Positions 23,848-33,963 of a stretch of 64,000 bases of DNA are shown here, piece by piece. Origin of the DNA: Sclerotiophoma versabilis (lineage: Eukaryota; Ascomycota; Dothideomycetes; Pleosporales; Didymellaceae); NCBI GenBank assembly GCA_012274445.1, contig JAAROD010000054.1, forward strand, positions 992,001 to 1,056,000, given 5' to 3'. The translations under genes and the position numbers were made by a program. Position 1 is the first letter of the stretch; each line of letters opens with the position of its first letter. Below the pieces are notes generated by a model. The model made no database searches. It saw nothing but the letters and a program-made list of their open reading frames with translations, and was not told the DNA's origin.

Positions 23848-24150
23848 CAGCCTGCCTCTCATGGGGCAGAAAAAATGGCGGATAAGCCTGGGCCACCCAC
23901 GAAAATCAGTATGCCAATTCACTAAACAGCACTTAGAAAACAGCTCAATTACCATACAACTACCTTATAGAATTAGCTAAAATCGAGTTGCAGAAGGCTT
24001 GCTACCTATCACGTAGGCAAGATATGGGAAGAAAATACATTTATTTGGGCCTGTTTTAGGGGGGGGGGGGGTCAATTCGAAGCTGTAATGTTGATGATGC
24101 TAGGTAGCCCGGGCTTATCCGCCATTTTTTCTGCCCCATGACAGCCTGCC
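23848..24150. mobile_element. MITE-like non-autonomous DNA transposon with flanking 9-bp duplication
   Basis: Two 35-bp inverted repeats, 23859-23893 and 24107-24141, match at 34 of 35 positions (they start TCATGGGGCAGAAAAAATGG; the one difference is a C/T transition). The 9-bp word CAGCCTGCC occurs directly on both sides, at 23848-23856 and 24142-24150. That fits a target-site duplication, although two extra bases (TC) separate it from the left repeat. The element is about 285 bp and has no coding capacity. A run of 12-13 G lies at about 24060. Length and 9-bp duplication suggest a Mutator-like (MULE) or hAT-type MITE. Confidence 0.75.
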
Positions 24151-24491
24151 ACGACTGAGCGCAATACGAGAGGGAACAATATCGATCCTTAGCAATTATC
24201 GATACGGTCACGAAAATGGAGCAGCATAAGATCCGAACTTGACAGGCCACTGTTCCAAGGTTAAACATTGAGCTTGAAGTTTTTGAATGGATTGTCGAGG
24301 TACACGATTACTGCAAGTTGTGGAATGATGCAGCCTTAGTAGAACCTACCCGGATTAGTATTTGGAATAAGATAGCTACTATAATTATAGAAGTACCTAC
24401 CTATATAGTATAGTTATTATAGATTATATAATAAGCTTACTTTTTAGTAGGTAAGCCTAGTAGAATACCGTCCTGCTGGTAGACGTTGTAG
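24151..24491. other. Gene-free stretch with a short AT-rich, RIP-like patch
   Basis: Bases from about 24355 to 24475 switch abruptly to TA-rich sequence lacking CA and TG, like the large repeat block further right. It is probably a remnant of a RIP-mutated transposon. No gene. Confidence 0.5.
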
Positions 24492-25646
24492 CCGTGGTCT
24501 TGTCGAGTTACAGTGCGACATCGGTACTCCTCTTCTATCGCAACATTCGTGCTCTTCATACTTATCAAGCATCTGAGCATCACCTATCACACTGCGAGCG
24601 TTGGGACTCTGGTCTTCGCGGACTTCGCCCTGCTCGCAGCAGGCTATGTACTTGCAACCACAGCCATATACAGAGCTAAACCATGGCTATCCTGTCCAAC
24701 GGCCAGATGGCCGCGTGCGCTGGAGCGTGTGCGACTATGACGCGGCTTGGAATGCGGTTCCTCGAAGCGGTGCCCCTGCGCATCCAGGTGAAGTGGACTG
24801 GCGCCTTCAGGGTGCTGTGGTCTGTCGGGATTGTATGCGCGTGCGGATGTTGTCTTAGTAAGTGGCATGGCCGCCTTCCAGGGCGACAGGCAAACGGTAC
24901 CCACAGATGCTCGCTCTACTGGAAACGGCTCCTGGCGGTCTGAGGGCGTGTTGGGGAAAGTAGCCTTGCTCAGTGCTGCTGCGGTCTTGTCATTCCTCAT
25001 CCTCCGACCTCCACACTGCCGCTTGTTCGTCGCCAGCCTTCGCAGGTCCAGCTGGACCAATGCGTTGCTGTTACTCCCATCCGCTACAAGGTTCTTCATG
25101 CCGGCCGCCTGCGGAGGCGTTGAGTAATCGTGGGAGGTTTGGAGGTCGCTTGTCCCGATGGTCGTCGGCATCGCAGCTGTTTCTACTCTGCTCGCTCAGC
25201 AGCACTGCTTCGCCGTGCGTCATCATGTACGCGAGTGCTTCGCTGCGGTGCTCTCGGTGACGTTGGCCGCCCTCCAGGTTGTCGTACTGTCGGTGATGCT
25301 CTGTATCGTGTTGCTGCGCCTCGAAACGCCTGAAGCTGCTGTCGTGGATTCACACGCGGAGTCAAGGGCGTCCATGCTGGTGCTGCTGTCTATCGCCGTC
25401 ACCGTCGCGGTTACTGTTGCGAATGTAGTGAGCGGTGTCGCGCGCTGGGCTGCACGAACCGTCCCAATGATCTTGGCTCGTCACGTTAGTGTCTTGGTCG
25501 TGCTGGGCGTGGCGGTAGCCTGGTCTTTACTGCGTCTAACTGACGAGCTCGGGACGGGCCTCGGGGCTTCGGCTCTCGCGCTTTGGATACCCTGGGAGAC
25601 GGCGAATGGGACAGGAGAACTTGGTTCCAACGTCCTATGGTCGTAG
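24492..25646 (+). pseudogene. Broken reading frame for a multi-span membrane protein
   Basis: One frame is open from 24492 to a TAG at 25644 except for three internal stops: TGA at 24738, TGA at 24789 and TAA at 25125. In GC-rich DNA of 385 codons many more stops would be expected by chance. The frame encodes repeated hydrophobic spans (for example VGTLVFADFALLAAGYVLA, VVVLSVMLCIVLL, MLVLLSIAVTVAVTVANVV and VSVLVVLGVAVAW). No ATG opens the frame, and an AT-rich repeat remnant lies directly upstream, so the 5' end may be lost. All three stops can come from CGA or CAA by one C-to-T change. The family is not recognised. Alternatively, unseen introns could remove the stops. Confidence 0.35.
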
Positions 25647-26258
25647 GTGAAAGGTTCTAGATATACCTCCCAACGTTTCAGCCCCCACGCACATATTGAC
25701 AAATGCTCTGAAGCCCAATGGTGCAAAGACAGACTGGTTGGGCTAACGTGGAAGGCAAATCATCGACTCCGCATCCGGCCTGCTCGATTGGTACCACGGC
25801 GTTCCTTCACACCGTGGGCAACTTTCTCGTTACCCTAGATTATCTCCTGAGAATGGCCATGTACGAAGGGACTAGCGATTAAGTCTACCATCTGTGTATG
25901 GGCGTGCTCAAAAGGCGTATCTTCGTAATACAGTCTCTTGGGGGTCCCTAATGGCGTGCGACTAAATCCATAAAGTCAGCCTTGTTGCCTAAATCCTCTA
26001 CAGGGCCAACATAAGTATTTCTAAGAGGTCCTTCGCCAGCGCAGATAAGTCAGCCGTCAGTTAGATCGCTTGCTTCCACACCTTCGTGAAATGCTCATAG
26101 CCCAATCGTTACCCGCGTTGCGCAGAGCCGCGTCGCAAGATGCCTTTATTTAGGGCTGGTCGTGGATGGTTGTGCTTGCGTACTGACAAGTCGCGGAGGC
26201 TTACTCCAAACCTCAGTCCAGAAGTGAAAGCTTTACTTATACCTTTGCCTCGTCCATC
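25647..26258. other. Gene-free stretch
   Basis: Nothing recognisable between the broken membrane-protein frame and the kinase pseudogene. Confidence 0.5.
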
Positions 26259-28271
26259 ATGACCGCTCTGCCACCAGAAATAAGGATCTCAGAGGCTTCT
26301 TTGACGAGTGGTTCGCCAAGCTCTCCATCTGATGCCAACCAGACACGCCCGCAAGCCGATCTACTCATTCCGATCCAACAACAAATTTGAATCTTGCAGG
26401 TCTAGACGACCTTGTCAGAGGTCATGATTACGACAACATCGGTGATCTTTTACGTCTGAATGGAATCAGCCAAGAAGACGTTCATACGAAGATGTTCTGG
26501 TCCCCACCTTTAATCAAGAGGATTATGACCCGAGCACGAATTCTGCAGGAGTTGGAGGAGGATGCAGAGGACTTCCCAGCATTACGGCAACAGAGTCTTT
26601 CCAACTTGGCTGACGATATTCTTGCGAACTATCGCACAATCTACGCTATATTGTGCAGGCTGGGCAAGGGTGATCGTATTCTCGACTTCACCACAACGGG
26701 CGTCAAGGACTCTGATCTTCCTCTCATTCCCTGCACAAATCCTGCACTCAAACCCTACATCTTTGCTCGTAAGACAGCGCCATCTGAGGGACTAAGTTGC
26801 TGTACGGGCCAGAGAAGTGTCTGGGAACGCGAGTAATTTCTGAGTGAACAACATCGCTTCTTCTCGGCCTTCCTGGATCTCGGCATGGATTCCAGCTCCG
26901 GCCGACCGAATATCAAGCATGAGCAGTTTGAGCCGACCGTAGTCCTACCAATTCAGGCTTATATCAACCGGGATCAAGGAGGGTTTGGAATGGTCAGTGA
27001 GGTACAGATACATCCTGACTGTCATAACTTCCAAAAGATGCTGCATCCTGTATGACCAAGCTGTCTTTTTGGTAGCTTTTGCTGACAAGTCTGCTCTATA
27101 GATTGCTACAGAAGATAGTTTTGCTTTGAAACAGATGATCAAGCATCGCAAGATCGAGCCGACACAACAAGAGATTGACTTCCGGCGAGAGGTTGAAAAC
27201 CTGAAACGTTTCTCTGGCTTCTCACATGCACACCTCGTAATGCTTCTGATGACGTGGACGCTCAAGGATAACAATTTCTTGCTCTTCCCTTTGGCTGACT
27301 GTGATCTTGATCACTTTTTAGATCGCGATCATGAAGCTCGAAACCCAGAAACAGGTATGCTCAATGTAAACATGCTCAAATAGATATCTGGGCAACTGCA
27401 AGGCATAATGGACGCTCTGAACACTATCCACAACCCTCGCTCGGAATACCTGGCTGTTCAAGACCGTAAATCCGGTAGACATGGTGATCTCAAACCAGAG
27501 AATATTCTCTGGTATCGCTCGCTGGAAGACCCGCTAGGTATCCTCGTCATAGCTGACCTTGGTCTATCCGCGCTCAACTCCATTCTCAGTAGATCGCAAA
27601 TATCTAATGGCAAGGTCCAAGGCACACCACGATACAGGCCATCGGAATCTGATATCAGAGGCGGCCGTATTTCTCGCTCTTAAGACATCTGGACCCTTGG
27701 CTGCCTCATCTTAGAGGTTGTCTGTTGGGCTTTATGTGGACCAGATGGAAGAACGAAGTTCAGCAAACGTAGAACAACACCCTACGTTTCTGGGGTCAGA
27801 TCGGACATATTCTTCGATGTGGAACGCGACCTGAAGGATGGGTTCGTTTTCAAGGGGAAAAAAGTAGTGCAAGAGGTATTAGCATATCATGGCCTTCCAA
27901 TACTCGATTTCCTAATCTGGTCACAGGAGTTCCAACGGCTGCATGATCATCGCAATTGTTCACAGTTCTTCCACGAGCTGTTGTTTCTCGTTGAGGAGAA
28001 GATGTTAGTTGTCGTCTCTGCAGAGCACATCAGGATTGGTGCACCCGATCTTCTGGCTGAGATAACAGCCATTGAAGCAAGCGTTGAAGAAGACGCTCAT
28101 TCGTATTGTATGGCACCCTATCACCAGCGTCGCCGAGTCACGCCTCGAAAACCGGTGAAGGCGGAGCTCAAGGCGAATGTTTCACGGATTTTGCAAAGGA
28201 GCCTGGTTCCCGTGTTTGAGGGTATAAGTCAGCGAGCACCGACTGCCGAGCAGCTTGCAGATCTAGAGTGA
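26259..28271 (+). pseudogene. Protein kinase pseudogene (fungal serine/threonine kinase-like)
   Basis: The ATG at 26259 opens a 43-codon frame that shifts by one base near 26384 into the main frame. The latter runs to 27049, through a 52-nt intron (27050-27101, GTATGA, CTGAC, TAG), and on to 28271. Kinase landmarks are in order: GGFGMV loop (about 26980), ALKQM lysine (about 27130), catalytic loop HGDLKPEN (about 27480-27503, HGD instead of HRD), ADLG metal site (about 27550), GTPRYRPSE and DIWTLGC. The N-terminal part ends in KDSDLPL, typical of fungal kinases of this expanded family. Three in-frame stops break it: TAA 26834, TAG 27381 and TAA 27681. Each would be CAA or CAG (or a tyrosine codon at the last) before mutation. 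With a frameshift as well, this copy should be dead. Confidence 0.85.
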
Positions 28272-28850
28272 GATAGCCCTAGGCAGGCAAGAGAAACGTT
28301 CCCAGGTTCGAATCCAACGTTACAGGGTGCCGTATCGTTTCGTTCATTATTACACTTCTTCGTAATGAGCAAAGTCCACCGATTCTTTGAACGCATCCAT
28401 CTCATCCTGGGGCGGCATTAATGACAATGATCGATCAAGACAAGCAGTATCACCTTAGTCAGTGCTCGAGGCAGCGTACATTGGAATCTGCCACGAGCCC
28501 ACTGCATTCTAGTCAGACGCTCTGATAGTGTAGGAACCATGAGGTGCACTTACGGTGACCTGGGCTTTTCCATAGCCAAAGAGTCTCCCCAGAAACGTTT
28601 CAAGCGTATATTGTTCCATGTACCGGGCCGGGATCATGTAAGTTTTGGCTATATTGAAAAATTCGGGCCACCAGACAAAGACTTGATGGATCACGAAAGA
28701 ACACAATCTTCTTATAAACGTCTGTCGTGAAAAATCTTGTTTGCATCACGCATTGCTGACATGTAAGATAGCCTGACAATACGCCCTACCAGGCAACGTG
28801 TCGCGCAACCCGGCTCTGCCGTATAGTTACAGTGGCTTGGGATCCGAGTG
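28272..28850. other. Gene-free stretch with an isolated Pol III B-box-like word
   Basis: No gene. GGTTCGAATCC at 28305-28315 matches the internal B box of tRNA genes, but the flanking bases do not form a T stem, so no tRNA is called. Confidence 0.45.
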
Positions 28851-29291
28851 TTACCGTCCGTGTCTCGAGAGAAGTTTTATCGCGCAGTGCAGAAAGTCCT
28901 TCATCTGTACGAAGACCTGAAAGTGTGTGTTGGCGTGGGGCTCCCCACCCAGGCTCGTTATGATTGGTAGGCTCTGCGGCAAACCGGTCAAGATCGACTC
29001 AGCCTTGTCGCACAGTGTGCCACAAGGATCATTGTTGCCCTGCGCGTCACTTTTGATCCTGCTTTGCCTCGTTACCCTCTTCTCGCTCACTATCAGTGTG
29101 TTGACATAAGCTTCGCAAAGGCATAAAACCGAAATCAACTCGCTCGATAATCGCGCCACAAGAGATTCGTGATGAACTGGGCGCGGGACAACGCCTACAT
29201 CGGCAACACTGGACCAGACACAAGAATAGTCTTCCGCTACGATACACGCGTATCTATCGTTGTCAAGATTGCCAAAAGTAACCGGGTACAT
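28851..29291 (-). CDS. Doubtful small ORF
   Basis: From the first ATG (29291) the frame codes 146 aa with several cysteines and no known domain. The frame extends 21 codons upstream to a TTG, and that extension reads like a hydrophobic signal sequence (CSILPSVCQLLLANTLYAA). A perfect TATAAAAGG lies on the minus strand at about 29367-29375, roughly 80 nt before the ATG. It may be a gene with a lost upstream start, a gene with an undetected 5' intron, or chance. Confidence is low. Confidence 0.22.
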   Translation of the reverse strand: MYPVTFGNLDNDRYACIVAEDYSCVWSSVADVGVVPRPVHHESLVARLSSELISVLCLCEAYVNTLIVSEKRVTRQSRIKSDAQGNNDPCGTLCDKAESILTGLPQSLPIITSLGGEPHANTHFQVFVQMKDFLHCAIKLLSRHGR

Positions 29292-29404
29292 TTCAGCTGC
29301 GTACAATGTGTTAGCAAGCAGTAGCTGACAAACACTGGGCAGTATCGAGCACAAGTATGGCCCTTTTATACGTCAGAACAATGGGGCAACTGGCTTGACG
29401 AAGT

Positions 29405-31213
29405 ATGATAGCCATTCGTGCTTTCACTGAAGTTCGTTTGATTTAACTCAAGAGCTGGCATTGCTTCAAGCACTGTAACGATTCTGACCGTGGTTTCATC
29501 TTGATGTAAGTCATATTAGGCGCTGCTACCAGTGCCAACTAACCTTTCTGCACAACAGCGTCGCAAGACGCACGGGGGAGCCTCCGCTCAAAGATGCTGT
29601 AGACGGTCCGCTCGCCGTTAGCGATTGGATTGCGCATCTTGAAGCTGGCCTGCCACCCAAATATTCTCTACGCCGATCGGACACCTTCGCTGCTTTGAAC
29701 GAAAAGACTACCGTCAATCATGGCCTTGCCAATAGTCCCAAACCATCCGGAAGTGTAAGAGGTTTACCGTTTTCAAGGTCTACGTTTGAAAGTATATGTG
29801 CAAAATTCCAAATCCATGACTCGATTGTACGTGCGGTGAGTCGCGCTGACGTACCACTGTTCTCTTGCGAACAAGTCAAGATGTCTCGGCAAGCATTCAG
29901 TAGGTCGTTGTTAATTGTTCTGAGGGGACTGGAGCTCATAGTGCCCCTAGTATATAACTGCCGGACACCCAATTCATGGGCGTCGGATCTTGCACTATCT
30001 GCAACGCATTTCTCGGAAAGTGGGATAAATTACGCAGTAATGTATGGCTGCACAGTTGCAACGGAGAAGCTCGTTCTTAGAAAGTTGCAACTCATCAACA
30101 AAGAGGCTGCTCATCCTCTCCTGATGCCCAGTGTTTTTGCTGAGCTTGAGTTAAGTAGGCATACTCGCCTTGTTGAGTCGAACGTTACAGATGTAGAGAC
30201 CAAGATCTTTGAACTCAACCTTCAGTCAGAGGTAATGGCAACACTTCGACAGGCGGATGTCGATCAGCGTAACGAGGCCAAACGCACGGCGTGGCTGGAT
30301 CTGACATACCTGAGGAACTCCTTGATCACTTGGAACGTCCAACTTGATAAATTTATGGCGCATACGAAACGCCTTGAGCACGATTATCTGAGCGAAAGGC
30401 AGAGTATCGCCATGATACCAACACCATCAAGAGACGCCGGGGAAACAATTGCATGGTATCCTGGCAGGGCATCTTGGATTTCGAGAATGTCAAGTCCCGA
30501 ATTCACTCTTGATACTAAGGCGAGCAATTTTAGCATCGAGAAATCTAGTGAAATGACAAGTCTAAGCGAAATCAATCAAAGGAACGCCTCAACGGAAACG
30601 CCACTTCAGGTGGGCGAATGTTCTCGGGCATGCGCTCCATTGCATGTCCGAGGTTCGTTCGATACCCAAGAAGATGATCACAGCTACATTGAGCGTATGT
30701 CGGACGTTAATAGAAAGACCGAAGCGAGGCTTGCGGCAATCATGGATGAGTATGAAGAGAAGATCAGAGACTGCACGATGCGCGTAGACGGGATGGCAAT
30801 GGCAACACAGTGGGTCGGTGTACCTTGACCTTTCAAGGAAACAAAGAACTTACATTGGCAGTCGCATAGTGAGACTGCAGTAGAAATTGCACTGGCAACT
30901 CGCCAGGACTCGAGGGTCATGAGGTCGATTTCCTTGGTGACGATGGTCTTCCTCCCAGGGACATTCTTTGCAGTAAGTTGGCTATTGCCTCACTACGAAT
31001 GAGTTTTTCTGATATCACTCACAGACTGTGTTCTCTATGACATTTTTTGATTGGTCTGACAGCAACGGAGGAGCCCAGGTTTCAAGCTACCTATGGATAT
31101 ACATATTCATAACCGTTGTCTTCACAGCTATTACCATTGGGCTATGGTACTACGTTGTCGTGCACTGCCGGACGACAAAACGGGCTAAAGAGTCAGACAA
31201 GTGCTTGGTCTAA
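29405..31213 (+). pseudogene. CorA-like Mg2+ transporter family gene with a premature stop
   Basis: Four exons reconstruct well: 29405-29505, 29559-30813, 30862-30972 and 31025-31213, with introns of 48-53 nt (the second donor, GTCGGT at 30814, is weak; GTACCT at 30820 is an alternative). The 551-codon frame has the fungal CorA-like layout: a long soluble N-terminal part, a helical segment (RMSDVNRKTEARLAAIMDEY), the ATQW...VEIALATRQDS motif, then two C-terminal membrane spans. The first contains VFLPGTFFATVFSM, the second LWIYIFITVVFTAITIGLWY. Codon 14 after the ATG is TAA (29444), which would have been CAA. If transcription starts elsewhere, or an undetected exon supplies the start, the gene could still be functional. 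Everything downstream of the stop looks intact. Confidence 0.7.
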
Positions 31214-31362
31214 CTTGTGGCCATTCAGGGCTTGTTCTCCGAAAATTGGAATCAGTTTTCTATCAACAGATCTGCTCTATCTTTTGACAGAATTCATCAT
31301 GTGCATCGATTGTAAGCTCCAAGTTTTTTCAAACCTAAAGTAGTGTCCGGTTAGCTCATTTT

Positions 31363-31578
31363 CTAAGCTTGAATCAAGGATTTCTCTTGGTTAAGCTTGT
31401 ACAAAATGGCGAAGATACCAATCAGAATCAAGACCATCAAGATAATGATGAGAAATAACATGAGATCTCTTTGTGAGACATCCCAGCTAGCGAGGAGCCG
31501 CATTCTTGCTACGCCTGATACTCGGGGCCGATGATACCTAGCACTGGGAGCTAGATTGTTCAGGTTGTGGACCTTCAT
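31363..31578 (-). CDS. Small single-span membrane protein
   Basis: A 71-aa frame from the first ATG (31578). It has a basic N-terminal half, then one clear membrane span (residues about 40-59, LMLFLIIILMVLILIGIFAI) and a short polar tail. TATAAAAG lies on the minus strand at about 31684-31692, some 110 nt upstream, giving a plausible promoter. No family is recognised. It sits 149 bp from the 3' end of the CorA-like gene, convergent with it, and at the border of the AT-rich block. Its CA and TG content is normal, unlike the DNA immediately to the right. Confidence 0.4.
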   Translation of the reverse strand: MKVHNLNNLAPSARYHRPRVSGVARMRLLASWDVSQRDLMLFLIIILMVLILIGIFAILYKLNQEKSLIQA

Positions 31579-31638
31579 ACTCGCTGTCAGTTCTAGGGAA
31601 ATTCTCTCTTGAAGGCCTCTCGGTTTAGACTTGCGCAC

Positions 31639-31848
31639 TGTGGGCGCTCTTGTAATGCAGTAGTGTATGTCACCAAAACAGCGCTTTTATATGGCTCAGA
31701 GGATAGCACGCAGAGATAGTAACTTATTACTAATAGCGGGCCCTAGACCGGCAGAACACTTAGCCTTAGGTTACGTACTGTCTTATAAACTCTATACAAA
31801 GGCCTTAGCTAAGACTATAAGACTCTATAATAAGTAGTTATATAATAT
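31639..31848. other. Transition from GC-balanced to AT-rich DNA
   Basis: Promoter of the small membrane protein gene, then the first TA-rich, CA/TG-poor sequence from about 31720. No gene. Confidence 0.5.
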
Positions 31849-32088
31849 TGTCAGGCCCTGAGGCCAGGGGCATCGAAGAAGAAGATCACAACACAGGATA
31901 GAACGATATAGGCAGCCACAGGGTTAATTAGTAGACTGTAGACTGTTCGCTAGAGACTAGCAAACAGGTAGGAAGGGACTATATATATAGGGAGGTTACC
32001 CTACCTAGGGTACTTTCTGGTCCTTCTAGGCTAGAGAGCTCAAGGGGCCTAATATTATCCCCCTTCTATAGTTAAACGTCCTAGGCAA
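31849..32088 (+). mobile_element. Possible solo LTR, not RIP-mutated
   Basis: A GC-balanced island starting TGTCAGGCCCTGAGGCC and ending GTCCTAGGCAACA, i.e. with TG...CA ends over 240 bp, sits between AT-rich stretches. It contains a TATATATA word. No matching 5-bp target duplication was found and no second copy exists in the window, so the call is weak. Confidence 0.25.
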
Positions 32089-32189
32089 CAGTAGACAGCC
32101 CCCTACTAACCAGTACAGGAGCCCTATAGCCTATAACAGGACAACCTGCAGCGTTATAGCCCTATCTTGCCTGCCTTACACTTAGGCTG

Positions 32190-32706
32190 GCAAATAGGTA
32201 GGGGTTGGGTAGGGATTGGGTAGGTCACATGACCTACCCCTACCCAACCCCGACCCCTACTCACGCTAGTGGCTGCTAAGCGGGTATGGGTTGGGTCGGG
32301 GTAGCACTAGCGTGGGTAGGGGTTGGGTAAGCTTAGTCAGTATATCTTAATTTCGGAATTATCACACAGCCAAGAAGGCCTACTTAGAACAACTAGAATC
32401 TAGCTAGTTAAAAACAGGGTAAAGGTATACGTGTACATGCACCCCAAATTCGGCATTATAGACAGTTATCACAGTACTTTATCACAGTACTACCCACCTG
32501 GGTACCCCGAACCCAACCCCTACCCACGCTAGTGCTACCCCAACCCAACCCCTACCCACACTAGTGCTACTCCTACCCAACCCCTACCCACGCTAGTGCT
32601 ACCCCAACCCAACCTATACCCACGCTAGAGGTACCCCAACCCAACCTATACCCGTAGCCCGTGCGACTCTAACCTAACCTCTACCCAACGTTAGGTACCC
32701 CAAACC
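32190..32706. repeat. GC-rich minisatellite with a head-to-head palindrome
   Basis: From 32504 to 32706 about six tandem units of 31-33 bp follow one another, each built of ACCCCAACCCAACCCCTACC plus a CACGCTAGTGCT tail, with point differences. At 32190-32335 the same words occur in the opposite orientation around a palindrome with 10-bp perfect arms (GGGTAGGTCA / TGACCTACCC, two-base spacer). The array keeps many CA dinucleotides, in contrast to the surrounding RIP-mutated DNA. Confidence 0.8.
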
Positions 32707-32776
32707 TATTTGCCAGCCTACTTACACTAGCTAGCGCAGGGCCTAAATATTCTCTTTTACTAGTAAGGTTGTACCT

Positions 32777-32827
32777 ACCTTTACCTTTACCTTTATCTTT
32801 ACCTTTACCTTTACCTTTACCTTTACT
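32777..32827. repeat. Hexanucleotide microsatellite (CTTTAC)n
   Basis: About eight copies of a CTTTAC hexamer with one imperfect unit. It follows the minisatellite and precedes the RIP-mutated block. Confidence 0.85.
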
Positions 32828-33963
32828 ATAGTAGTCTGCGTATAGTAGTAGTATAGGCTAGAAGCAAGGTAGTATATAAAGGGTTTCTCTCTACTATTCT
32901 AGTCTACTACTTCTACACTCTACTTCTTCTCCTAGTAAGTTTTTTAAGATTTTAAGTTTTCTTTCTAATTTCTAATAGGCTTCTACTTAGGCTATTATAT
33001 ACTATTATAGTATATATTAGGCTATATAGGTATATTAGAGTATAGAAAGCCTCTTTTAGATTATTTTAGTACTAACTAGGCTATAGTAAGCTATTTTATA
33101 CTATAATAAACTATTATAGCTAATCTTATCTCTATCTATACTACTCTTATTTATTATAAACTTTACTAATATTTCTAACTATATATATAACTACTATAGG
33201 TACTTCTACTATATATATATTTATTATATTACCTTTTTTAGTAGTAGGTAGTATAAAATAGCTAGTAAAGTAGGCTACTATTTTCTAGATATTACTAAAG
33301 AAAATAAGAACCTATTTAAAGCCTAGCTTTTTATAGTAAGCTCTAGAGATAATATTTAGGTAATAAAATACTAAAGATACTTTCTTACTAACTCTAACTA
33401 CTTTATAGTAAGTTAAGCTACTTTAGGCTATAGTAGGCTATATTAGTACCTTCTAATATATTTTAGCTCTTTACTAACTATTATAAGTACCTTAATACTA
33501 TTTAAAACTATCTTAATAATTTTATATCTAACTTTACTACTAATAATAAAAAAGAGCTTAGTACTACCTAACTTACTAAGGTTTATTATCTTTTAGCTAA
33601 GAAGTTAGTAAGATAGGTTATTCTACTATAGTCTAGCCTCTTTTAGGTTATTATAGTATAATACTAACTACTTTAATAGTAATTTTAAGCCTTTTACTAA
33701 GAAGCTATACCTCTATTCTAGTACTATTCTTCTATCTAATAAGCCTATTACTAATATTTAGCCTAATAGCTAGAGGTATAATAAGGCTAGCTAGTAGGCT
33801 AAGAGTAAGTCTTAGAAGTATAAGCTAGAGGCTTAGGTTACTACTAAGGTTACTTCTTCTATAAAGAAGGTTAATTTATTCTTCTTTTAGCTATTATAGG
33901 CTATTCTAGTACACTCTAATATATTATAGGCTAAAGGTATAGTTATTATTAATAAGCTTGCAG
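32828..33963. other. Unassigned RIP-mutated AT-rich sequence
   Basis: TA-rich DNA almost without CA and TG. A TATATAAAGG word at about 32873 is followed by a CT-rich stretch, which may be the promoter of a decayed element, but no protein motif could be recognised. Confidence 0.5.

Noticed and set aside
28305..28315. Word GGTTCGAATCC resembling a tRNA T loop / Pol III B box
   Set aside because: Flanks do not pair as a T stem and no acceptor, D or anticodon arm fits; no tRNA or clear SINE.
32777..32827. CTTTAC hexamer array considered as telomeric repeat
   Set aside because: Fungal telomeres are usually TTAGGG; the unit differs and the array is internal and short.
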